Below, piece by piece: positions 1 through 8,233 of a stretch of DNA of 64,000 nucleotides; the stretch's first letter is position 1; every line of letters begins with the position of its first letter. Below the pieces are notes generated by a model that did not search any database, was not told the DNA's origin, and saw only the letters and a list, made by a program, of their open reading frames with translations. This stretch comes from Halorarius litoreus (GTDB lineage Archaea; Halobacteriota; Halobacteria; Halobacteriales; Haloarculaceae), in the NCBI RefSeq assembly GCF_024362405.1, contig NZ_CP101454.1, forward strand, positions 3,534,001 through 3,598,000. The letters run 5' to 3'. Both the position numbers and the translations under genes were made by a program.

Positions 1-426
1 CTCCTCGGGAACCTGCTCGCGCTCGCCGGGGCGGTGCTCGCGGGGGCGTACGTCCTCGCGGGTCGTTCGGTGCGCCAGCGCGTCGCGCTCCTCCCGTACG
101 TGACCGTCGTCTACTCTGTCTGTGCGGTCACCCTGCTCGGCTACGTGCTCCTGTTGGGCGACCCCATCGTCGACTACCCCGGCCACGAGTGGCTGCTGTT
201 CCTCGGGATGGCCATCGGCCCGGGTGTGTTCGGCCACACGGTCATCAACTGGGCGCTCGAACACGTCGAGTCCTCCGTGGTGAGCGTCTCGCTCGTCGGC
301 GAACCCGTCGGGAGTACGCTCCTCGCGCTGGTGATTCTCAGCGAGGTGCCGGGGACCGTAACGGTGCTCGGCGGTGCGGTCGTGCTGACGGGGATCTACG
401 TGACGGCGTCTGCGCGGCGTGCGTGA
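1..426 (+). CDS. DMT (EamA) family transporter, C-terminal part
   Basis: The frame is open from the first base, so this is the last 141 residues of a gene that begins outside the window. The visible part is a string of hydrophobic helices ending in a short basic tail. The segment around GEPVGSTLLALVILSE followed by a final hydrophobic helix is typical of the second EamA repeat of drug/metabolite transporters, whose late helix often carries EP or EPV. These proteins move small metabolites across the cytoplasmic membrane; the substrate cannot be told from sequence. The family call is fairly sure. The following gene converges on it from the other strand. Confidence 0.8.
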   Translation, partial: LLGNLLALAGAVLAGAYVLAGRSVRQRVALLPYVTVVYSVCAVTLLGYVLLLGDPIVDYPGHEWLLFLGMAIGPGVFGHTVINWALEHVESSVVSVSLVGEPVGSTLLALVILSEVPGTVTVLGGAVVLTGIYVTASARRA

Positions 427-447
427 GCCGCGTCGTGCCGGGCGGGG

Positions 448-861
448 CTACCCGCGAGCAGCACGGTCGTGCGCGTCGCGGACGGCCGTCTGAAGCACGT
501 CGTGCTCGCTCGCGTAGGCGAGGTGGCTGCGACAGTCGCAGTCCGACGCACCGAAGCCGGAGACAGGGCCATCGGGTAGCGCGGCGGCGACGAGACACTC
601 CGCGTCGACCGCCGTCCGTGCGTCGGCGACGATGCGCGTCTCGGGCTGGCCCAGCAGGTAGTCGACGTGCCAGTGGCGAACCTCGCGGTCGCCGGCCGCG
701 AGGTCGTGGTGGCGGTCGACGCGGGAGAAGCCGCCCGTACCGAGCGCACTCCCGGTGTAGGCGTACCAGCCCGCGGGAAACGCGTGGCTGCCGAGTGCCC
801 CGACCTCGATGGTCGTTCCTTCGGGGAGTTCGACGAGCAGCGTGTAGGTGCCGCCGGTCAC
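448..861 (-). CDS. DUF123 / GIY-YIG-like protein
   Basis: A 137-residue protein of the archaeal DUF123 family, which resembles GIY-YIG nucleases and is sometimes fused to endonuclease III; its biochemical role is not settled. Visible family marks are an N-terminal beta strand (GTYTLLVEL), the GWYAYTGSALG motif near residue 35, HWHVDYLL near residue 68, and a C-terminal GFGASDCDCRSHL motif with closely spaced cysteines and a histidine. The start is taken as GTG at 861 because the homologous part begins there and no ATG lies close upstream in frame; this start is an inference. It runs convergent with the transporter and divergent from the methyltransferase. Confidence 0.8.
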   Translation of the reverse strand: MTGGTYTLLVELPEGTTIEVGALGSHAFPAGWYAYTGSALGTGGFSRVDRHHDLAAGDREVRHWHVDYLLGQPETRIVADARTAVDAECLVAAALPDGPVSGFGASDCDCRSHLAYASEHDVLQTAVRDAHDRAARG

Positions 862-954
862 ACTGGGTGTCGCCTCGGCAGGTACAAAAGGGTGTCCAGC
901 AGCGCCGCCTGCCAGTCCGAGGGGATTGATAGGGTCCCGACGGCTACCCGAAGT

Positions 955-1803
955 ATGGACGACGGTTCGCCGCCGCTCGACGTGGCAGCGTTCTACGACG
1001 CGTACGGCGAACGCGAGTGGAAGCGGCTGGCCCGCGACTTCCACCACCGACTGGAGTGGGAGGTCACCATCGAGTATCTCGACCAGCACCTCCCCGAGGC
1101 GGGCCCAGTGGTCGACGTCGGTGGGGGCGCCGGCCGCTACAGCATCTGGCTCGCCGAGCGTGGACACGACGTGACGCTGCTCGACGTGAGTGAGGCCCAA
1201 CTGGCGCTCGCCCGCGAGAAGGCCGCCGACCACGGCGTCGCCGATCGTATCACCGCCGGACGGGGCGACGTCCGTGACGTCCCGGTCGACGACGACGCGT
1301 TCGCCGCCACGCTCTGTCTCGGCGGCCCGCTGTCGCACGTCCTCGACGAGCAGGAGCGACGGGACGGCGCCGCGGAACTCCAGCGCATCACCCGCTCTGG
1401 CGGCCCGGTAGTCGTCTCGGTGATGGGCCTGCTCGCGAGCGTCACCCGGATGCTGCGGCACGCCGGAACCCTCCCGCCCGAGGAGGACGAGACCGAACTC
1501 CTCCCCGACCTCGTTCGAACCGGCGACTACGACGCCGACCTGTTAGAGCGGTTCGACCGCGAGCCGACGGTCCAGCAGATGCACCTGTTTCGCGCCGACG
1601 AGTTCGAGTCGTTGCTGGCGTCGGGCGGCCTCACGGTCGAGACGCTCGCCGCACTCGAAGGACCGTTCTCTCAGCGACGTGACCGACAGGACGCACTCTC
1701 TGCGGTGGACCGCGAGGCGATTCGCGAGACGCTCGCCGTCCTGCGCGAGGACCGCTGTGTCGTCGACCACTCGGCGCACATGCTCGCCGTGTGTCGCGCG
1801 TAA
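955..1803 (+). CDS. class I SAM-dependent methyltransferase
   Basis: A 282-residue Rossmann-type methyltransferase. Motif I is VVDVGGGAGRYS near residue 45, followed by the acidic strand end VTLLDVSEAQ that binds the SAM ribose and the region II/III strand FAATLCLGGPLSHV. The tail ends with the antiparallel strands usual in the family (HMLAVCRA). The N-terminal stretch with FYDAYGEREWKRL resembles SAM methyltransferases acting on small molecules, but the substrate is unknown. The ATG at 955 is chosen because the conserved part starts just after it; the frame is open further upstream but overlaps the divergent DUF123 gene. Confidence 0.85.
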   Translation: MDDGSPPLDVAAFYDAYGEREWKRLARDFHHRLEWEVTIEYLDQHLPEAGPVVDVGGGAGRYSIWLAERGHDVTLLDVSEAQLALAREKAADHGVADRITAGRGDVRDVPVDDDAFAATLCLGGPLSHVLDEQERRDGAAELQRITRSGGPVVVSVMGLLASVTRMLRHAGTLPPEEDETELLPDLVRTGDYDADLLERFDREPTVQQMHLFRADEFESLLASGGLTVETLAALEGPFSQRRDRQDALSAVDREAIRETLAVLREDRCVVDHSAHMLAVCRA

Positions 1804-1818
1804 GGCAGGCCTCCCTGT

Positions 1819-1881
1819 GGTAAGTTCGGTGGCTAGCGCGGTAAGTACGGGCGCTAGTGTGGTAAGTTCGGCAGTCATACG
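1819..1881. repeat. 21-base tandem repeat, three degenerate copies
   Basis: Three head-to-tail units begin with GGTAAGT at 1819, 1840 and 1861. The first two share the pattern GGTAAGT-CG---GCTAG. A fourth GGTAAGTGCG, with GCTAG further on, lies near 1914-1935. The repeat sits between the stop of the methyltransferase and the promoter of the cupredoxin gene. It is not in an expected coding frame. Confidence 0.7.
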
Positions 1882-1949
1882 GCGTAGAGAACACCTGCGG
1901 GCTGTTTCGTGTGGTAAGTGCGCTGTTCGCTGCTAGAACGGTCTTACGC

Positions 1950-1987
1950 GTTTAACCCCAGGTCCGTGCATCTGGTGGAGGAGGTGA
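1950..1987 (+). promoter_or_regulatory. TATA-like element and strong Shine-Dalgarno site of the cupredoxin gene
   Basis: GTTTAAC at 1950-1956 is a haloarchaeal TATA-like element about 40 bases before the ATG. A purine run GGAGGAGGTGA at 1977-1987 lies six bases before the ATG at 1994. This is one of the few genes here with a clear ribosome binding site and a short leader. Confidence 0.6.
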
Positions 1988-1993
1988 CTCACG

Positions 1994-3379
1994 ATGTCGA
2001 ACCAGCCATCTGACGAGCAGCGAACCCTGTTTTCGACCAGCCGTCGGCGGTTCCTCGGTGCGGCAGCGTTGACGGGCGCGGTGGCGACCGTCGGCGCCTT
2101 CGAAGCACGGTCACAGGAGGGGACGCAGACAGACGAGATTCACCCGGTGTACGGGTTCCCGGCGGCCAGCGGCGACGTGTCGCCACCGGTCGATCCGGAC
2201 CACGAGGTGACGCTAGACATCAGACCAGTCGAAGGCCGTGAACGGCCGGAGTTCCTGTTCGATCCGGTCGGCCTCGCGGTGGAGGCCGGGGACGTCGTCC
2301 GGTTCACCAACGCGCTCGGTGCGCACACGGTGACGGCGTATCATCCCGAACTGGAGCGAACCCTGCGGGTCCCCAACGGAGCAAATCCGTACTCGTCGCC
2401 GTTGCTGGCGACGGGTTCCTACTGGCTCTACCGGTTCGACCAGCCCGGCATCTACGACATGTACTGCATCCCCCACGAGGAGTTCGGGATGGTGGGGCGC
2501 GTGATGGTGGGGGAGCCACCCGCGACCGGGACCCCCGAGGAGACTGCGACCGGGACGGAGACAACAACAGCAGCCAGAACCGGCACAGCCACCGAAACCG
2601 GAACCGAGACGACGCCATCCCCGACAGGTACCCCCACCACAGGGACCGAGACAGGAACGCCCGAGGGAACACCCACGGAACCACCGTCCAACGGCGAGTT
2701 CGACCTCCCGCAGTTCCCGCCAACCGAGGCAGCAATGCGCGTGTTCGACGACCCGCTGCTAGCGCCCGAGAACATCGTCGAACAGGGGTCGGTCGCGTGG
2801 TCCGACCTCTCGAACGAGACCAGGGGGCTCCCGACCACTGAGGAGCCCACAGAGCAGACATTCACGGTTGATCTCTCCGGCGAGAACCAGGTGCCGCCAG
2901 TCGACACGGAGGCAGTGGGTGAGGGAGTGCTCACGCTATCCGGCACCAGTCTCGACTACGAAATCGGCGTTTCCGATATCGAAGACGTCACGCAGGCACA
3001 TATCCACGAGGGGGCAGCCGACGAGAACGGACCGGTTCTCTACACGCTGGTTGAGTACACCGGAAACGTCGACGGCTCGGGTGAGGGGCAGCCACGCTCC
3101 ATCATCGGGGACAACGTTCTCGTCATCGAAGGGACGGTCGAGGACGTCGACCCGACCCTGTTCGAGACGCCGGAGACTCTCTACGTCAACGTCCACACAG
3201 TCGACAACCCGAGCGGCGAGATCAGGGGGCAGTTGATGGACGAGGAGGCGACACCGACCGAGACGCCGAGTGGTGAGACGCCGACGACGGAAACCGAGAC
3301 CGGCACACCGAGTGGTGAGACAGAGACGGCAACCGGAACGGGAACCGCCACCGGAACTGAGACGACCGAGACCTCGTGA
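1994..3379 (+). CDS. Tat-exported cupredoxin (blue copper) protein with CHRD domain
   Basis: A 461-residue secreted protein. The N-terminus carries a twin-arginine signal (SRRRFLGAAALTG, about residues 16-28). Residues about 75-173 form a plastocyanin-like domain with a complete type I copper set: His111 (GAHTVTAY), Cys158, His161 and Met166 in CIPHEEFGM. A Thr/Pro/Gly-rich linker (about 175-235) follows, then a spacer with NIVEQGSVAW. A CHRD domain fills about residues 290-415 (GENQVPPVDTEA, HIHEG, NVHT, GEIRGQL). The C-terminus is another Thr/Glu/Gly-rich tail with no membrane anchor. The likely role is extracellular electron transfer; the job of CHRD is unknown. Confidence 0.88.
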   Translation: MSNQPSDEQRTLFSTSRRRFLGAAALTGAVATVGAFEARSQEGTQTDEIHPVYGFPAASGDVSPPVDPDHEVTLDIRPVEGRERPEFLFDPVGLAVEAGDVVRFTNALGAHTVTAYHPELERTLRVPNGANPYSSPLLATGSYWLYRFDQPGIYDMYCIPHEEFGMVGRVMVGEPPATGTPEETATGTETTTAARTGTATETGTETTPSPTGTPTTGTETGTPEGTPTEPPSNGEFDLPQFPPTEAAMRVFDDPLLAPENIVEQGSVAWSDLSNETRGLPTTEEPTEQTFTVDLSGENQVPPVDTEAVGEGVLTLSGTSLDYEIGVSDIEDVTQAHIHEGAADENGPVLYTLVEYTGNVDGSGEGQPRSIIGDNVLVIEGTVEDVDPTLFETPETLYVNVHTVDNPSGEIRGQLMDEEATPTETPSGETPTTETETGTPSGETETATGTGTATGTETTETS

Positions 3380-3398
3380 GGCCGGAGCCGGGCCGGGC

Positions 3399-4985
3399 TT
3401 ACCGCAGTCCCGGCACCTTGTCGAACAGGCGAAGGGCCCCCGAGGTGAGCTTCGCGTACAGCCAGAACGGGACCCCATCCGGGGGCGCCATCCCCTGTCC
3501 CTTCTGGACGGCGACGTTCTGTGACTCGGTGTACTTGAGGAGTCCTTCCTTCCCGTGACGGCGACCGATCCCCGAGTCCTTCATCCCGCCCATCGGCGCG
3601 TCGATGCTCGCGTAGGTCGCGCCGTACGCCTCGTTGACGTTGACCGTTCCTGCTCGAATGCGGCGGGCCACGTCGCGACCGAACTCCGTGTCCGAGGTCC
3701 AGACCGAGGCGTTCAGCCCGTAGTCGGTGTCGTTCGCCTCCTCGACGGCCTCCTCCGTCGTCGAGAACGGGTAGATTGAGACGACGGGGCCGAACGTCTC
3801 CTCACAGCAGAGGTCCATGTCGAGATCGACGTCGGTGAGCACCGTCGGCTCGAAGAAGTACGGGCCGAGGTCCGGGCGGGCCTCCCCGCCGACGTGGACC
3901 GTCGCGCCGCTCGCCTTCGCGTCCTCGACGTGGGCCGTGACCTTCTCCAACTGTTCCTCGGAGACGAGCGACCCCACGCCGGGTTTAAAGTCGTAGGTCG
4001 CACCCAGCTCCAGTTCCTCCGTCGCGGCGACGAACCGGTCGACGAACTCGTCGAAGATGTCCTCGTGGACGTAACAGCGCTCAATGGCGATACAGAGCTG
4101 GCCCGTGTTCGAGAACGCGCCCTGCACCATCCCCTCGACGGTGCGGTCGAGGTCGGCGTCGGGGAACACGAGCGCGGGGTTCTTCCCTCCGAGTTCCAGC
4201 GAGCACTTCTTTAGGTTACGCCCGGCCTGTTCGGCGACGATGCGGCCCGTCGCGGTCGAGCCGGTGAAGCCGACGTAGTCGACGGTCTCGGTCAGCGTCG
4301 GGCCGATGTCGGGGCCGGTGCCGGTGACGATCTGGAACAGGTCGGCGGGGAGGCCGGCCTCCTCGAGGAGCTGTTTGCCCTTCAGCGCGATGAACGAGGT
4401 CTGTTCGGCTGGCTTGATGACGACGGCGTTGCCAGCCAGGAGCGCGGGCAGCGCGTCGGAGAGCGCGAGTTCGAACGGATAGTTCCACGGCGAGATGAGC
4501 CCAGCGACCCCCACTGGAACGTGGTTCACCTCGACGTCGGTCAGGACGGGCATGACGCCCTTGCGTTTCTCACGGCCGAGGAATCTCTCGCCACGGTGCG
4601 AGTAGTAGCCGGCGGTGAGCGCGACGACCTGTACCTCTTCGAAGGCGGTCCTGCGGGCCTTCCCGGTCTCGAGCTGGATGATGTCGAGCAGTTCCTTCCG
4701 CCGGTCGAGTACGAGGTCCTGGAAGCGGCTGAGGACCTCCTCACGTTCGGCGATGTCGCGCTCGGCCCACGACCGCTGGGCCTCGCGGGCCCGCTCGACG
4801 GCGAGTTCGACGTCGGCTTCGCCACAGGCGGGGATCGCGCCGATGCGCTCACCGTCGAACGGCGCCTCGACGGGGATGGTCTCGGTCGTGGAGTCGGCGA
4901 CGGTCACGAGGTCGACGAGCCCCGCGATGCGCTCGTCTTCGGTGGCGATATCGAGCGACGCCGAGCCGGTCTCTGAGACGGTCAT
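3399..4985 (-). CDS. aldehyde dehydrogenase, succinate-semialdehyde dehydrogenase type
   Basis: A 528-residue NAD(P)-dependent aldehyde dehydrogenase. Asn168 (SPWNYP), the general base Glu264 (LELGGKNP) and the catalytic Cys298 (NTGQLCIAIERC) are all present, as are the cofactor-binding KPAEQTS and GFTGST motifs. The Gln-Leu-Cys-Ile form of the cysteine motif and the overall length fit the archaeal succinic-semialdehyde dehydrogenase group, which oxidises succinate semialdehyde to succinate. The exact substrate is inferred. It stands alone, convergent with the cupredoxin gene. A TATA-like element 27 bases before the ATG supports the start and a leaderless mRNA. Confidence 0.88.
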   Translation of the reverse strand: MTVSETGSASLDIATEDERIAGLVDLVTVADSTTETIPVEAPFDGERIGAIPACGEADVELAVERAREAQRSWAERDIAEREEVLSRFQDLVLDRRKELLDIIQLETGKARRTAFEEVQVVALTAGYYSHRGERFLGREKRKGVMPVLTDVEVNHVPVGVAGLISPWNYPFELALSDALPALLAGNAVVIKPAEQTSFIALKGKQLLEEAGLPADLFQIVTGTGPDIGPTLTETVDYVGFTGSTATGRIVAEQAGRNLKKCSLELGGKNPALVFPDADLDRTVEGMVQGAFSNTGQLCIAIERCYVHEDIFDEFVDRFVAATEELELGATYDFKPGVGSLVSEEQLEKVTAHVEDAKASGATVHVGGEARPDLGPYFFEPTVLTDVDLDMDLCCEETFGPVVSIYPFSTTEEAVEEANDTDYGLNASVWTSDTEFGRDVARRIRAGTVNVNEAYGATYASIDAPMGGMKDSGIGRRHGKEGLLKYTESQNVAVQKGQGMAPPDGVPFWLYAKLTSGALRLFDKVPGLR

Positions 4986-5007
4986 GGGCGTACGAGTGAC
5001 TGAACAA

Positions 5008-5016
5008 CTATAACAC
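5008..5016 (-). promoter_or_regulatory. TATA-like promoter element of the aldehyde dehydrogenase gene
   Basis: TGTTATAGT read on the minus strand, centred about 27 bases before the ATG at 4985. This spacing fits a leaderless haloarchaeal transcript. Confidence 0.55.
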
Positions 5017-5104
5017 TACGGGCGTGTTTGAACGGTGGCTTTTGGGTGCCGGCGCTCGGGGAGCGGCCAGCGAAAGAAGCGGAACCGCGACCGCGGCGTG
5101 CGGC

Positions 5105-6055
5105 TCAGTGGATGTCGAGCGCTTCGATCTGCTCCTGATACCGGTTGCGGATGGTGACCTCGGTCACCTGCGCGACATCCGCGACCTCCCGCTGTGTCTT
5201 CTTCTCGTTGCAGAGCAGCGAGGCGGCGTAGATGGCCGCGGCCGCGTAGCCGGTCGGGGACTTCCCGGAGAGCATCCCCTTCTCGGCGGTCACCTGGATG
5301 ATCTCGCGAGTCTTCTGTTCGACCTCCTCACTCAGCCCGAGCTCCGAGCAGAAGCGCGGGACGTACTGGACGGGGTCGACGGGTTCGAGCCCGAGCGAAA
5401 GTTCCTGTGCGATGTAGCGGTAGGTGCGACCGATCTCCTTCTGCTCGACACGCGCGACCTCTGCGACCTCGTCGAGCGACCGCGGGATGCCTTCCTGCCG
5501 GCAGGCGGCGTACAGCGCGGAGGTGGCGACGCCCTCGATGGAGCGGCCGCGGATGAGGTCCTCTTTGAGTGCACGTCGGTAGATGACGGAGGCGACCTCG
5601 CGGACCGAGCGCGGCACGCCCAGCGCGGAAGACATCCGGTCGATCTCGCTGAGTGCGAACTGGAGGTTGCGCTCGCCGGCGTCCTTGGTGCGGATGCGCT
5701 CCTGCCACTTGCGGAGGCGGTGCATCTGCGAGCGTTTCTCCGAGGAGATCGAGCGACCGTACGCGTCCTTGTCCTTCCAGTCGATCTGGGTGGTGAGCCC
5801 CTTGTCGTGCATCGTCTGCGTGGTCGGCGCGCCCACGCGGGACTTCGACTGGCGCTCGGAGTGGTTGAACGCGCGCCACTCCGGCCCCCGGTCGATGTTC
5901 TCCTCCTCGAGGATGAGTCCGCAGTCGTCACACATCAGCTCTCCATCACCCGTTTTGACGAGTGAATCGGACTCGCACTCCGGACAGCCGGCCTGTTCCT
6001 TCTCCTCCTGCTCGGTTTCGGCAGCGCGCTCTCGCTGACGTGTGGGCCCTGGCAT
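5105..6055 (-). CDS. tfb: transcription initiation factor TFB
   Basis: A 316-residue archaeal TFIIB homologue that binds the TBP-promoter complex and recruits RNA polymerase. The N-terminal zinc ribbon has Cys24, Cys27, Cys42 and Cys45 (CPEC, CDDC). The B-finger region follows ([19 protein letters not shown]), then two cyclin-like repeats of about 95 residues, the second with the [16 protein letters not shown] pattern. The last repeat ends in the helix-turn-helix that reads the BRE ([19 protein letters not shown]). Haloarchaea usually carry several TFBs, so a number cannot be assigned. An acidic leader of about 20 residues precedes the ribbon. A TATA box lies about 30 bases before the start codon. 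Confidence 0.95.
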   Translation of the reverse strand: MPGPTRQRERAAETEQEEKEQAGCPECESDSLVKTGDGELMCDDCGLILEEENIDRGPEWRAFNHSERQSKSRVGAPTTQTMHDKGLTTQIDWKDKDAYGRSISSEKRSQMHRLRKWQERIRTKDAGERNLQFALSEIDRMSSALGVPRSVREVASVIYRRALKEDLIRGRSIEGVATSALYAACRQEGIPRSLDEVAEVARVEQKEIGRTYRYIAQELSLGLEPVDPVQYVPRFCSELGLSEEVEQKTREIIQVTAEKGMLSGKSPTGYAAAAIYAASLLCNEKKTQREVADVAQVTEVTIRNRYQEQIEALDIH

Positions 6056-6080
6056 TACGCTTTTATAGTGGAGTCACTCG

Positions 6081-6090
6081 ACATATAAAT
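6081..6090 (-). promoter_or_regulatory. TATA box of the tfb gene
   Basis: ATTTATATGT on the minus strand, centred about 30 bases before the ATG at 6055. The match to the archaeal TATA box is good and the leader would be only a few bases. Confidence 0.65.
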
Positions 6091-6198
6091 CCTTTGCTAA
6101 CGGAGGCTTTCGCGACCTGTGTGAGACGACGGAACAAACACAACGGTCGGTAGCGACGCCGAGAAACGCCTAAGGAGGGTCCGGCGGCAGACTCCCGT

Positions 6199-7938
6199 AT
6201 GCGACTACAGGAGTACTGGGGAGTGGGCCCGAAGACGGCCACGCTGCTCGAAGACGCACTGGGGGTCGAAGCCGCCGTTTCGGCCATCGAGTCGGCCGAC
6301 TCCCGGGCGCTCGTCGACGCGGGGCTCGCGCCGGGGCGCGCCACGCGCATCCTCCGGCGTGCGAACGGTGGGCCCGGCCTCGACGTACTGGCGACGGGCG
6401 ACGCGCGTGACGTGTATCGCGACCTGCTCGCGCTCGCCGAGGAGTACGCAGTCACGCGTCACGCCGCCGACCGCGTGCGCGTGCTGACGCCGCTTACCTC
6501 GCGTGAAGCCATCGAATCGCGGTTGGATGCCGTGGCCGAGGCGACCGAGTCGTGGCGTGCGCTCGACGACGAGACCCGCTCGGCGGTGCTGGACGCCTTC
6601 GCCGAGCGAGAAGGTGTCCACGGCGAGCTGTCGGCCGTCGAGACCGCTATCGCGCTCCGCGAGACGGGCGTCGAGTCGGGGGCGTTCGCGCCCCTCGTGG
6701 ACCTCGACGTCGAGCGGCTCGACGATGCCGCGGTCGCACTCCGCGCGCTCGGCGGCGACCGCCTAGGTGCGGGCGCGGACGACGACCTCGACCGCCTGCG
6801 CGACGCACTCGGGGCGGTCGAGGACATGGCAGCCGACCCCGCAGGCGTTCTGGAGACGGTCAAGGCTGACGCACGCGACGCCTCGGAGTTCCGCGATAGC
6901 TTCCTCCGGCACGTCGCGCGCGAGGCCGGGCTCCCCGAGAGCGAGTTCCGAGACAGCGTCGCGGACGATGCCGTCGACGCCGAGACGTTCGTCACCGAGT
7001 CGCTGCGGTCGCTCGCGGGCGACCTCCGCGCACGGGTGGACGGACGCGAAACGGCCGTCGCCGAATCCCTCCGCGAGACGGTCGAACGCTCGCGCGAGGC
7101 GGTCGACCGTGCCGTCGAGGTCGTCGACGACCTCGCCTTCGCGGTGTCGCTGGCACGGTTCACCGACGCCTATGGGCTGACGCGCCCGACGATCGTCGAC
7201 GGCGACGCGCTCGCCGTCCGCGGCGCGCGGAACCTCGACCTCCTCGACACGAGCGAGTCGGTCCAGCCCGTCGACTACGCCATCGGCGACCACTCGCTGG
7301 ATTCGATACCGACGGGCGACCGGGTCGCCGTCCTCACCGGGGCGAACTCGGGTGGGAAGACCACCCTGCTGGAGACACTGTGTCAGGTCCAGCTGCTCGC
7401 GATGCTGGGGTTGCCCGTCCCGGCCGAAGCGGCCGAGGTTGGGCTGGTCGACAGCGTGGTGTTCCACCGCCGCCACGCCTCGTTCAACGCCGGCGTGCTG
7501 GAGTCGACGCTCCGCTCGGTCGTGCCGCCGGTGACGAAGGAGGGCCGAACGCTGATGCTCGTCGACGAGTTCGAGGCCATCACCGAGCCGGGGAGCGCCG
7601 CGGACCTGCTCCACGGCCTCGTCACGCTCACCGTCGAACGCGGGGCGCTCGGTGCGTTCGTCACCCACCTCGCAGAGGACCTCGAACCGCTCCCAGACGT
7701 GGCCCGCGTCGACGGCATCTTCGCCGAAGGGCTCACGCCAGAGCTCGAACTCCAGGTCGACTACCAGCCCCGGTTCGGCCAGCTCGGAAAGTCCACGCCC
7801 GAGTTCATCGTCTCGCGGCTCGTCGCCGAGGCCAGCGACAGAAGCGAGCGCGCCGGCTACGAGCACCTCGCGGGCGCGGTCGGACAGGAAATCGTCCAGC
7901 GGACGCTGGCGGACGCGCGGTGGGCACCGGACGGCTGA
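6199..7938 (+). CDS. MutS-like (MutS5-type) DNA repair ATPase with N-terminal helix-hairpin-helix
   Basis: A 579-residue protein. The start resembles a helix-hairpin-helix (EYWGVGPKTATLLEDALG). The middle (about 60-330) is helical, rich in Arg/Glu/Asp and looks like the MutS core/lever region. The C-terminal third is the MutS-family ATPase with Walker A GANSGGKTT near residue 380 and Walker B LMLVDEFEAITEPG near 452. The mismatch-recognition domain with its Phe-x-Glu motif is absent, as in MutS2/MutS5-type proteins, so a role in recombination or branched-DNA handling is more likely than classical mismatch repair. It stands alone and is followed by an AT-rich spacer. Confidence 0.85.
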   Translation: MRLQEYWGVGPKTATLLEDALGVEAAVSAIESADSRALVDAGLAPGRATRILRRANGGPGLDVLATGDARDVYRDLLALAEEYAVTRHAADRVRVLTPLTSREAIESRLDAVAEATESWRALDDETRSAVLDAFAEREGVHGELSAVETAIALRETGVESGAFAPLVDLDVERLDDAAVALRALGGDRLGAGADDDLDRLRDALGAVEDMAADPAGVLETVKADARDASEFRDSFLRHVAREAGLPESEFRDSVADDAVDAETFVTESLRSLAGDLRARVDGRETAVAESLRETVERSREAVDRAVEVVDDLAFAVSLARFTDAYGLTRPTIVDGDALAVRGARNLDLLDTSESVQPVDYAIGDHSLDSIPTGDRVAVLTGANSGGKTTLLETLCQVQLLAMLGLPVPAEAAEVGLVDSVVFHRRHASFNAGVLESTLRSVVPPVTKEGRTLMLVDEFEAITEPGSAADLLHGLVTLTVERGALGAFVTHLAEDLEPLPDVARVDGIFAEGLTPELELQVDYQPRFGQLGKSTPEFIVSRLVAEASDRSERAGYEHLAGAVGQEIVQRTLADARWAPDG

Positions 7939-8233
7939 CCCGGTGACAGCCGGTCAGGGGACCCGCCAGAACGTATCCGATCATCCGACGGAACTCGAAA
8001 ACGTATACAGTTTCCCACACGTGAATCTATTCGAAATTTAATAATAACTTTCCAGATATGTCCAGATTAGATTAGACAGTAGGGTAGGATGAGTTCGATA
8101 TCTCGACCAAGTGAACCTGCAATGACTCCTGGTTTTGGCCATTATATAGACATTGTCCGGTGAACAGTCAAAACTCACTGACTAATCACGTCGTAAACTA
8201 TTTTAGAAGACCATTCAATCACTCCTTGAACCT
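7939..8233. other. AT-rich intergenic region upstream of the cohesin-dockerin operon
   Basis: Bases from about 7985 on are much richer in A and T than the rest of the window, with runs such as AATTTAATAATAAC near 8035 and ATTATATAGAC near 8140. I see no convincing gene. A TATA-like ACTATTTTA lies at 8197-8205, about 33 bases before the ATG at 8234. Confidence 0.6.
8197..8205 (+). promoter_or_regulatory. TATA-like element of the cohesin-dockerin operon
   Basis: ACTATTTTA lies about 33 bases before the ATG at 8234, leaving room for a leader of only a few bases. It is the nearest promoter-like element for the three genes to 20965, which have no larger gap between them. Confidence 0.5.

Noticed and set aside
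667-954. Upstream extension of the methyltransferase at 955
   Set aside because: The open frame overlaps the DUF123 gene on the other strand and lacks recognisable protein sequence; the family start is at 955.
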